Source: Watersipora subatra
Taxonomy: Eukaryota; Bryozoa; Gymnolaemata; Cheilostomatida; Watersiporidae
NCBI RefSeq assembly: GCF_963576615.1
Contig: NC_088708.1
Location: 63,714,672-63,778,671 of the forward strand
Direction: 5' to 3'
Length of the DNA: 64,000 bases
Each line of letters begins with the position of its first letter. Position 1 is the first letter of the stretch. The notes below the pieces were generated by a model. It did no database searches. It worked only from the letters and a program-made list of their open reading frames with translations, and was not told where the DNA came from. Positions 24,301-36,300 of the stretch are shown here, in pieces. Made by a program: the position numbers and the translations under genes.

Positions 24301-27300
24301 GGTGCTTATTGGTATATTGTCAAACCAGTCCATTACCTCCATGGTATTTTGCTAAACATTGTAATATATGCTAGTTAGTGTACTTCATCGTTCTAGTATT
24401 CATGTACTAGCATTCATCATAATTGTTGTGATCGATGTTGCTTGACTATCTTAGAGCAATTACAATATAACACCCGAGTCTCTGCATCAAAATACAATCT
24501 TATCCTAGCTAGTGAACAAGATATTATACTCATGCAAAAAAGTCTACTTTTTTTAACTCTACTTTTTAACTCCAACCAAACAGAGCAGAAAAAGATTGGT
24601 GTAACTCCTTTGATATCGCAATGAGATTGTTTGATTGGGGGTGAACTTGTGAGTTGGTTGGAATATTCTTACTGAACAAGATTACCCAGAAATTTAGTAG
24701 CTCAATTGTTTGGCTTATACCAGAACAACAACCTAAGGACCCTGAGAGACACTACGAAAACATAGAGCTAATGAAAAAGAACTCTGTGCCATCTCTCAAA
24801 ACTGCAGCTTATGCCTCACCATAAAACAAATAAATAAGTAGCCAATTTTCTGGCTGTAACACTGGACCTGAGAAACGGAGCATATGCATCTTACAGCCAG
24901 CTAAACAACGAGCTAAAACATGAGAATAGCAAGTTCAACTAATCTCCTCCTCAAGCCTCCTTTGCAACACACTGGATGTATTGAACAAATGGCTTTGCAA
25001 CAAGACATGCAACGCAAAAGTATTTCACCAAGTGATCTCAAAATGTCATAAAACACTAGAAGAAAATAGACCCAACTTTACAGTACAGCAAACACTCTTA
25101 TAATTTATACCTCTGATAATGTAAATTCCAGATTATGTAAAAAAAGTATGTGAATTTTTATTTAGGTGTAATACGACATAAAAAATTCCCTATAACATAA
25201 AGTGTCACGTCGATTAAGTTCTCAAATTTGATTTGAATATTACTCTATCTCGCTACATTTGCAATAAAAAAATTGTGTGCGTATTGCGTCATATCTATTA
25301 TATATATACAGCTTTCTCGACATTGTAATTCGTCGCGATAGTTCATCAGATGTGTTGACAATACGGAGAACAGTTGCTACACAACTGCTGATAAACACAA
25401 AGTTGATCGAATAGTGCAAGTGTTGCAGCGTCGGTTTACCAATATGAATGTTGACGAGTTAGAGTATTATCGAAAGTTCTCTTTTATCCTAACATTGACT
25501 CTTGGGTACATGTAGACCAGTGTCGTATAGTTTCACAGAGTCCCGTGACCAAAAGCCAGAAACAAAAACGCTTGATTCCAAACATACCTGATCAAGATAC
25601 GGATCTCTAATGGAATATTCTTACCTCGCTCTCAACATCTCACTCTTTTGCATTTACATTATTTTATTACAAAAAAATCATTTTTAGTTTCTTGTAGGAA
25701 ATTTTGTCCTTTTTCAAATGGTGTATAATACAACAATCAATTTCAAAGCGACTGCCCATGGGAGTAATTTTTGTTGGTTAGTGTTGCGGCCTCTCCATTA
25801 TAACTTATATAAACAATAGTGGGCGTGGCTTGCTTGTTTGGAGCCCGCGAGATCTGATATGCGCATCCGTTAACAGCAAATTTATGTGAAGTTATACAGC
25901 TCTGTACTGGCAGAGTCATATAGTTTTACAAAGTCTTGTGACCAAAACAGGAAACAAAAACGTCCGATTCCAAACAAACCCGATCGACATACTGATCTTT
26001 AATGGAATATTCATACCTCGCTCTCAATACCGCTCTTTTTTGCATTTACTTTACTTTTTCACAAAAACTTTATTAGCAATTTTTTGTAGGAAATTTTGTT
26101 TTCTTTCAAATGGTTTATGATACAACAATCAATTTTAAAGCGACTTATAATGGGTGTAGTTTTTGTTGATTAATTTTGCGGCCTCTCCATTATAACTTAT
26201 ATAAAAATAGTAGGCGTGGCCTGCTTTTTTGGAATCGAGCGAGCTCCCGTATACGCTTCTGTTGGTCACGAGACTCAGAGAAACTATACGGCTCTGCATG
26301 AAGACGGCGAACAGGTCATACCGCTTTTTGTTATCAAAATAAATTGTTGTTTTGCTTTAATGTAAAATACTTTTTGTTAGTTTTACTTTGCAGAATAGAC
26401 TTGGTTCTTTAGAAAAAATGAGCAAACCATTGTAAATGAACGTCGAAGATCTGCACTACCAATCAACTTATTGTAAAAATTACAACAATTCTGATCAATA
26501 TCATGCTCTATAAAACCAGTTAGATCAATAAAAAAAGAGAAAAGTTCTCGAGGCAAACCAATAATTCTGCAGTTGCAGTACAGCCCACAAATTAGAAGAG
26601 TTAAGTCAAGCTTTTTTGCATGGTCAACGGGAAGGGTTTGGAAAGATTTTGAAAAGGATTAGGCAATTTACATGTCTTTTACTGTTCTTATCCTTAATTT
26701 TTTCGTGACGTCATTTTATCGTTGTCGGCCATTTTTATAGACAATTTTATCGTTAAACACACAAAGCTTTTGCAATGAACTTTGGAAAAAGATGCTTTTG
26801 TTTTATTTTATTATAGTATCAAACCAACACCAAAAAGTACAATTAAATAAAATAAAAGCAATCGTCTCCTACCAATATGGCGGCTTTTTCTTGAGTGAGC
26901 GCATGTGCAAACGGCTTGATGACGTCAAAAACAATGATGGATAGTGTAAATTACCTATAACCAAAATGTTCCTGGAATGGTTTATTTACGTAGTAGGAGC
27001 ATCTACTGTACGTTAAAAAGATTAAACCAAAGCTGACAAAAATCATTTAAATGGATGATTATATGGTTCAATCTTCCTTATGGTAAAAGCTATAACTCTT
27101 ACATTGAGAAGCAGCTGTTCAGATCTAAAGTCAAAGTTCACCACAAACAACAAACTGTTCTAAGCTCTTCAAAAAATGCCATAAAACGGACTGGTTGTTG
27201 CACATAATATGTGCAACTGTAATATGTTATATTATAACATGGAGGCAATTATCAACAGCCATAAGAAACAACAGGTAAATGAAAAGATCAACACAAATAA

Positions 27301-30300
27301 TCAACAGTGTAACTGGAAAGAACCCCGACAGTGTCTACTCAGAGGTAAATTTTTGACCAGAAACGCCATATACCAGGCAATCGTTGCAACCAAAAGTGCA
27401 AGGCAGCCAGTGCAAAGTACATTGGATTGACGTCATCAACATTTAAATACAAGCATGCTAACCACAAGTTGTATAGTTTTGTTGTTTGTATCCTTGAAAT
27501 TGACAATATAGCTGAAAGTTAAGTATAAACTGTTCTTAAAATTTCAAACTATTCACAGATTTAGCTTCATTCCTCTCTTTGGTCACACTTAGTTTAAATT
27601 AGGTAATTACCTGTTAGATAATTAGTTTGTCTTAAAGCTTAGATAGGTTGCACCAACTGCTATAGCTGATTTTTATGTTATGATTTATTTCCTCTATTTA
27701 GTATAAACCCAACACAGAGACTGGTACTCAATGGACTAACACTGGAGATGTGAGAAGTGTACAGATCTGTCAATACTCCCCTTATGAGAGTGTTCAGTGT
27801 GAAATTAGAGCAAGGAATAGTGCGGGAAAAAGTGATACAGCTACTACTGATGAGATAAGAACTGATTGCACAGGTACAGACATCTGTTCTAAGTGATTGT
27901 TGATTACTGAAATGATTTTATTGCATGCCACCTTACGCATGCCCCATAATTAATCTTCTTATAGTTGTACTTACACTATGTTTTCAAAAGGCAAAAATCA
28001 AGTAGGAAAATTAATAAAATGAAGCCTCAACATATAAACTTGATCTATGCCAGTAGTCCTTTGTATAAATAACCTGGATGTTGAAAAATATTATTGCAAC
28101 AACACGCTGTAGTTGGTTTAATTTATTTCACATCTCAAAAACTGTATGAATGTTGTGGGTAACATACAACATTAAGACATGTTTGTTATATAAAACCCTT
28201 TAAAATGGTTAATAGAGAACTAGCTTTGATGATACATGAGAAAGATGGTGCATAGTATGTGGTGGTGATAAAAGTGTGAGTAGTAGGGTCCGAGCTAGTG
28301 TGAGTTTAACTTTATAAACTCTAAATTTATTCGCTATGCTTTATTTTGCGAAATATAACACACTTTTATCTGTTTCACAATAGCCACTGGCTCGCTTGAT
28401 ATAATTTTTTTATAAATTGTTTTATTTATTAATTAATTGTCTTTTTCATTTTTACACTCTTCTTGAATTCTATAATTTTATGATAATGAAAGAAAGTTTT
28501 AAACCACTGTTTAGTATCATTCCAGCACAATGAAACCAAGCTATAAGAATGACATCTGCAAACATAAAGGCTAATCTTTACGAAAGTGCAATTTCTGACA
28601 AGCTGAGCATCATATGTTTGGAATTATTTCAGACAAGCAAGCACAGTCGTCTTTGCTCGAGTGAAACATACAAGCTGAATTTTTATTTTTTTCTAGTAAT
28701 TTTTTAATAAATACAACAAACAAATAAATAAAACAAACATGAATAAGAAAAACAAATCAAAAAGAGTTTTTTAATCTATCATCTTTTTTAATAGAATTAA
28801 ACAAAGTCAAAACTTATAAATACTTTGTTATTAATACACCAAATAATCAGGATAGACCTTTCTTGTAAACCTTGTTTTGTGACCTTCTAGTTGAAACGTA
28901 CATGGATAAATTAATTGGACTTCTTACTTTTAACATTTTTTGAGAGCTATTAGAAGGAGCATCCATAAACAGTCATGCAGTTATGTCCAATTGTTTATTG
29001 AACAATTGTAAAAAAATAAAAGTAAAGTTCAGGTAAATCATTAATGTACAAAATTTAGCTAAACACTTGTAGAAAAATTTAAAGTAACAGTCAGGAATAA
29101 TCAATAATTTGATATACTCAGTTATTGAATTGATATATTTATTTGTTATCTTTTTGACACTTATGGACTGGTTAAATAAGAGATTTAGAAAAGTTCTGTA
29201 GGCTTTGAAAAGAATATTATGAAAGTAATGGAACATTGTTAGAAGTTTACAGTGAAAGTCATAAGTGCTATTAAATGTATCTTTCATTTTGTGAAATATA
29301 GTGTTAAATTTATCACTTCATACAGATTGCATGAAAACGTCTTTCTACTATTTTTGAGGAAAAATAAAGTTGGAAAAAGTAAATATTTTGTAGCTTTCTA
29401 GGATTTATTAGTTTTGTGTCAAATCTTCCATGAGTAACAGCCAAAGTTTTTGTAAAAGAAAAAACACAAGCCCGCTCTCTTCTTTTCCTTTTATTAATAC
29501 CAAATTTTAGGTTTAATACAAACTATTCTTATTTTTTACATACATCAAGTTGAGAATACTTTTGTCATGTTCTTATTTTCACCGCAATGTTCTTAAAGTA
29601 TTGAAATATCTAAAAATATCTAATAAAGATATCCAATCCTTTTTGCAAAAATGTCAAAATATCAAGGAAAGATCACAATTTTTTTCAAAAAACAGTTTCT
29701 TTTCTGTTTTTCAGTCAGAATATTACATTACACCACATATCTAATGAAAATTTCCAAAAAATTATCAGTGTTTTTCATGCTAAAATCATGTTAAAACTGG
29801 CTCCATTTTTAATAAACAAATCAAATTTGTAGGAAGTTGATATCAATTATAGGAAAATACTATAATTATTAAGAATTTTCTAAATTAGTAGAAGGTGAGT
29901 TTTTATAATAGAATATTCATAACTTTAAAAATGCTGCTTGACTAAACGTCGCATGAAAATATTTAGGTGTGATCGTTTCATGTTGCTTTTAAAAAGATTG
30001 TGTGTTAAGATGATCATATATTAATGCTTGACTGTATCTTATAGCTCCAATTTTATGTGAAATAAGTTTCAACATGTTATAGTTAATAGAGAACAAGAGT
30101 CATCTGTATATCTTGTCAATGAGCTGTTTCATTACTGAAGGCTACCTAGTGTCCACCTATGTTTAGTTTTAAATTCAATTTAATACAATACTAGATAGTT
30201 AATGATAGGCACATTGAAGATATGCTGATAAGTAAGAGTGATTTGATTGTAGCCTCCTCAGTACCTCAAGATGTTACTTTTGGACAGCCTAATATAGTTC

Positions 30301-33300
30301 AAAGGAGCGGTAGGGATATGTTGATGTACACTGTGAAATGGCAGGTGAGCTATTCTGATCTAAAATGCAGTGCTACTTGGTTTTTATTAATCAAACATAG
30401 ACCTTAAATAGACCCAACTTTAGTCTTCAAGTTTATTAAGGCCATTAAGTGAAAATTTATTTGTATCAGTTAGGTGTATCAAAAGTTTGAAGACCTTTTG
30501 GGATAATTTTATTAATTTGATTTATTTAGTAAGTTCTTTTATTAAATGATGATCGACGTATAAAGTTTATCACAGTTGTTAATTAGTCTTTCAACCATGT
30601 TTCAAGTATCTTCATGTGAACCAATCTGTTAACATCATGTTATGTAGCTTAGTCCTTCACATTTTAAAGTCTGTCATAGAACTATCTTCATGTAGACCAA
30701 TCTACTAACAATATGCTATGTGTTTAGGTCGTTTGCATGTTACAGATTGCCATTGAACTGTCTTCATGTGAACCAATCTGCAAACACCAAGTTACTCATC
30801 AGTCTTGCGCATAGAATGACCAGTTTTTTAATTCATAAGTTTTGATATAAGTTTAGCATTGATAACTAAGAAATTCGAAATCATTTCAAACAATGTTTTT
30901 AAGCATAGTGTCGACTTCCTATCATAATAAATTGGTATGCTAACCATATACATCGAGCATTGTTGATCATACTACCCACATACAGTTGTATTTTAAAGTA
31001 TAGGTCAAAGTTTAGATCTGAGTTTATAGGGGTGTGGCTATCAGTTAGTATAATTTTTATTACGTCCCATTTTCAAATTTGACATTTATGTGTGCAACGT
31101 ATAGGTTAGTGTATACGACCTTCAGACTGTATTTATGATGATTGTTTTTGCTCATTACAGGAACCAAAATATATAAATTGTGAAAGTGTAACATCCTACA
31201 ATACCAGATATCCCGCCTTAGATTCTAATGTAACATTCAGATCAGCTACAAGCAGAGATGTCTATGCAGATGGTAACAGACCAGTGGAGTTTCATGTAAC
31301 AGCTGTGAATAATGATAACTTGGAGTCAGCAACTGTTGTCATTTCAATTACTACTCCTGAAATACGTAAGTTGTTAATGATGAGTTATACATGTAGTTAG
31401 AGAATTGTTTGTATCATCAGCTGATATATGAGGTAAGCATAATAGTAATATTATATGAATTCACAACCACAAATGAGAAGATCTGGTAAATTTACTGTTG
31501 AGTAGATTGCATTACCTAAAGGCTGGTTCACACTGCATATATCGCCACATATCAGCAAATATTTGGCGTTCATTGTCAATTATGTGAACAATAAATTGAT
31601 GACATCGACAAAGCAACGCAAATATGTCAGGAAAATTAGCAGCTGTCCAACTTTCCCAATATTTTGCACAATATTAGCATTTTGTACAATGATATCCATT
31701 TTGGCGATAGCTCGCGGTCACTAGTAGTGTGATTTATTTCTTTTTTTACATGATAGTCACTGAGGAACTAGTATTTGATGCAAGCACACAAAAACAAAGA
31801 GGCTTCTTCGGGAAAAATAAAATAAAAACCGATAAAACTACATCTTGTAGTGCTTGATGATGCAAGCTTCGATGGGTTTGTGGTAACCTGAACATTGTTA
31901 TCATGAACAGTCATCAAACTATTGTGACGTCAATGCCAAGATATGGTGATGTAATGTGAACCAGCTTTAAGAATGTCCAAGGGCTTTGGTCATCTGCCAT
32001 CATGTATTTGGATTGTTCTTGTTGGGGATTTGTGATAGAGAACCATTTTTACATTGCATTTACACAGTTACACGTCAGGGGTTCTTGATATGTTTGACTG
32101 CATGGCTTTTGCCTATTGCTGATCATGTAGTATTAGATGACAAATACTGCAGGAGATCAGTTCACATTAGTTTCATTGGTATTGCCTATTGTTATCAGAA
32201 TATAGGTGAGTCTTTGACATTTATTAGTGAACTATTATTACATGAACTTGTAAATTATTGCATAATTTAAGTTTTGCTATCCATTGACAGAACAAATGAT
32301 TAGGACATCTTATGGATCCTTTAGTCAAAAATGTGAGACCTCTGATATTGTGCCAATTAGTTATGCATGAAACCAAATCATCTCAAAACTGACCTTGTTA
32401 ATCAGTTTGACCAACCATAAGGACTAAAATCATTGCTTGTCAGCCAAGTGGTCAGCAATTGCAAGTACCGCAACTTGCAAGGGGGAAATGTGAGAGACTG
32501 AAAGGTGAAAATTTAGGAGTTATTAACAACTTCTAAATTGTGTTGGAAACAGTTTGTTTCAAAATGGTTTATTCAACTATCACAATAGTTCCCCTTGCAT
32601 GTTCCTGTATCAAAACTTTAACTTTGAATAAGAATGAGTCTGGAATGTTCTATTACAGGTCCCCAGCTTTATCCCAGGTCTTTTTACACAACTGTCACCA
32701 GTTCAAGATGTGTAACCATTTTATGGCAGCCTCCTCTATGGCCCAACGGACCAATCACAGGATATCAGGTTAATTATGCGTGGTCTAAGAGTATTTTAGA
32801 TTAATATGTGTGTTTATGTTGGTTAAAATGTATATACGGTTACACTATAACTCTTATGTATTGAGTCTGACACCTTATAATAAAGTTCATCAAAGGCTGC
32901 TCCAGTTATCACATTGTTAAGGCAAGGTCTGCAGGTAATATTTCAGATGCCATGAATACATATAACATAAATATATTTCCCTATCGTGTGCCTACATTAT
33001 TACGCAATGTAGGATATTTAAGTTTTGTAAAATCATGTTCTGAATTACTGCAATTTTTATAAAAAATTGAAGCTGTTCTTTTCATGATCTATTCATGCTC
33101 GTTGACTGAAAGATTAAACCTGGTTGTTGTCATTTAGTAATCATAATATCAACATAATTAATTTTTTTAAGTTTTCAAAGTTATTTGAGTTTGTTTAAAT
33201 TTATATTAAGCTTCAGAGTTATACAGTGTAGATAGAGACGATTTTCAAGGAAGTGATTCCCCTTATTGTAGCTCTAAATCAGTAGTTCTTAACCTTTTTT

Positions 33301-36300
33301 GCCCAATTTCCCTCTTTCCAAACCTAAAGACAGAACTTCCTCTCCTCCCAACTCTTTCAAATAATGCACTGCAACTAGATAGTGAACTTTATTTACATAT
33401 ATAACTTAAATAGCTATATGTACATGTATATATCCATTTATTACAGTCATATTTACATGGAATATTAAAAATGAATTTATATTGAAACTCAATTATCTAT
33501 CATTGTAAGACATTCAGCAGACTAGGGCGATTTCTGAGTTTGTTTGGAGCTGACCAGAATTTTGATGTTAAGAGTTGTTGTAAATAGGGCACACCGTAGG
33601 TCAGCTTTTACTTCCAGACGGTTTTTAGATTTGCTCTTTATGGTTAGCATTGCTGAAAATGCTGACTCGCAAAGATATATGGAAGCAAATGATATGAGCA
33701 TCTTGAAAGCGGCCAGGCTTATGTTTGGATACAATTTTTGGGCCTGAACACAAAAGTGCTCTATTGATAGCTCCTTGAAGTCATCTTTCAATGCAGAGTT
33801 GTTTGTCAGCTCCAAAAACTCCTCCTGAAGCTGTTCTGAGATCTCGTGGAGATTGCGCCTGAAAGGGTCTTGGGTTAGGCTCATCAATTGCTCTTTCCTA
33901 AAATCTAACTTTGGAAAATATCTCTCAAACTCTGCTATCAAGCTGTTCACGTGATGCTTTATGTCGGTTAGCAAAGAAGCGGAAGAAGCTGTCTTATCAA
34001 CTAATGAATGCAGAAATGGAACTGAAACTCTTACAATCCCAGTAGCCAGTCTTTCCACCCAGAGTTTGAGCTTGTCCTTGAATGCATTGATACTATTAGT
34101 TACATTCAACACATTTCTGTCTCTACCTTGCATATTTGTGTTCACTTCATTGATTGAGCCTTCCACCCTCATTGAAGCCAGTAGTTTGGGTTTGTTATGA
34201 GTTTTCAAGAACTTATTGATCTCTGCTCGTAGATTGAAGAAATGCAGAAGCATGTTACCGTTTGATAACCATCGAACTTTGGTGTGGAACAATAGTGATG
34301 AGTGCACAGCATCCATATCTTTGCATAACTTGTGGAAGAGACGTGTTTGCAAGGCAGAGCCTTTGATAAAGTTTACTACTTTAATCACTGAAGAAAGGTG
34401 TTCCTGCAATCTTTTGAGAAGAGGTTTTGCTGCTAGCGCTTGCCTGTGAATAAAGCAATGAGTACTCACCAGTAAAGGATTATTTTCTTTTACCAACTGT
34501 GCAAATCCAGCACGACAGCCAAGCATGGCTGGAGCACCATCAGTGCAGCCTCCAATTAGTTTGCCCCAGTCCAGATGTACTTTGCTGAAGAAGTCGTTAA
34601 CCAGGTTCAAAACAAGGTTGCTAACAGGTTCATAACAAGGATAAACGAGGTTGCTAGCAACATCAGTGAACTGATCAAGTTGAATGGCAAACATGGGAGA
34701 TGACTTGATCTTTTTAATTACTTGCCTCTTTATGTCCGCAGACATATCATCGATCCTCGATTTCACTGTGTTGTCTTAAATTAAGTCGATAAATCAAATA
34801 TCTTTTGAGCGGCTGTGTCTCCGAGAATAATCTTAGTACACTCCAGTAGACAAGGTTTAACTAATGATTCACCAATGGTGTGTGGCTTCTAATCTCTGGC
34901 GATACGGTAATACAGAGCATAGGATGCCTCGGTAGTGACCTGTGCCTGAATATAAAAGCTGCCAGTAGAATCTAGTTTTTCCCGCTTGAGTTCTCTCTCT
35001 TCAGCTTCAAAGAACGGCTTTGATTTATCCATGTGTTCTGCATGTTTATTTCTTAAGTTTCACTTAAGTTGATGTGGTTTCATGGAGTCGTTAGCGAGCA
35101 CTTTCATGCATAAAACACATTCTGGTACTTCGATGCCATATGGGATACGCAATCAAAATATTTGAATTCGTTCAATATCTACATGAGCAAAACATCATAC
35201 ATATGTTAGGCTACAGAGCAAATTGTCAAAATATTATACGTTTATGCAAACCAAATCGGTAACTGAACAATTAATATTGCAGGTATGTATATATATGCAT
35301 GTAGTGTAGCAATCTTACTTTTCCCAGTGTTAGATCTTGGCTTTGTTGAAACTACTGAAAATCATTCACTCCTCGCTGCCCTTCATATAAGAAAGATTGG
35401 TGCCACGGAAATCCCATTTGGCAAACTGCCAAATTCCCCGCCTAAAATCCCAAAGTTTTCCCCTGGGGTGAACTCCCCCTGGTGAAGAACCACTGCTCTA
35501 AGTGTTTGTTCAGTTAGAAAAAGGCAAAAGAACGTTTCTTAGTTAATATACAAAAATAAACATGCCAAATGAAAAATACTTTTCGTAATTTGAAGTACTC
35601 AGTTTTAGTGGCGTTTTCTTAAATTGGTAATTTTTTATTTAATTAATAATAATTTGGCAAATCTTGTACAACAATTTCCCTTCTGCCATTGTAGTACAAG
35701 TGTAATATTGAGGGTTCATGGACAGATATAGAAGACTCTGCAGCTAAGAGAGAGTATCAACTCTGTCAATTCTCTCCATATCAAGTAGTAGAATGTGAAC
35801 TAAGAGCAGTGAACAATGCTGGAAATAGTAACTCAGCTACTGCTCCTTCAGTCACTACTTACTGTGATGGTGAGCTACCTTAAGAATCCTATAAATCTAT
35901 ATATGTTTGGTATTATCATAGTTGTCAATGGTATCTTATTTTCTAATAATGTCCATCTCTAAATTTCATGTTGATGCTGTTGCCCTGATGACTTTGACTA
36001 TAGATTAATGTTGTTTTTATTCCATGGCTAATCTTTAATATAACTTTATTTTTATGGCTGTTCTCTTTGACGTTATAGTGCCACTTAATATACAATATCA
36101 TGCATTTTCATGTTTTTTATTGCCTTTTAAATTATGTTTATTATGATAAACAGAATTTATTGATGTTTAGAATTAATCAGATGCACACAAAAACTTACAA
36201 GTAAAATTTAGCTGATTGTTCTATTATCATAAAGTATCATGTCAGTGCTTGTAAAGTTTGTCTCAGAGCTACTAAACACTCTTCATTCATGTTGGGATTT

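Larger units (their letters stand above)
25086..27008. mobile_element. Tigger/pogo-like element with nested MITEs
   Basis: Left end CAGCAAACACTCTTATAATT after TA (25084-25085). Right end is the complement of CAGTAGATGCTCCTACTACG before TA (27009-27010). Its inner part 26385-26690 matches the 18.7-19.1 kb remnant in inverted orientation. Comparison with that copy shows a foreign block at 26692-26955. Two tandem MITEs sit at 25518-26296. No complete transposase frame. Confidence 0.68.
33280..35496. mobile_element. hAT-superfamily transposon, ZBED5/SCAND3-like, in intron 16
   Basis: Ends CAGTAGTTCTTAACC (33280) and the complement of CAGTGGTTCTTCACC (35496), flanked by 8 bases CTCTAAAT (33272-33279) and CTCTAAGT (35497-35504), one mismatch. 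hAT elements make 8-bp target repeats. The transposase reads on the minus strand from a BED-finger remnant at about 35135 to 33522. Confidence 0.88.

Noticed and set aside
28973-29287. 104-codon minus-strand frame
   Set aside because: Low-complexity F/I/N/K-rich translation of AT-rich intron; no splice or promoter support.
31986-32270. 94-codon plus-strand frame as an extra exon
   Set aside because: No FN3 character and it would disturb the 1-1 phase between exons 15 and 16.
33544-33747. Plus-strand frames across the hAT region (33544-34449)
   Set aside because: Antisense shadows of the hAT transposase, which has clear family motifs on the minus strand.
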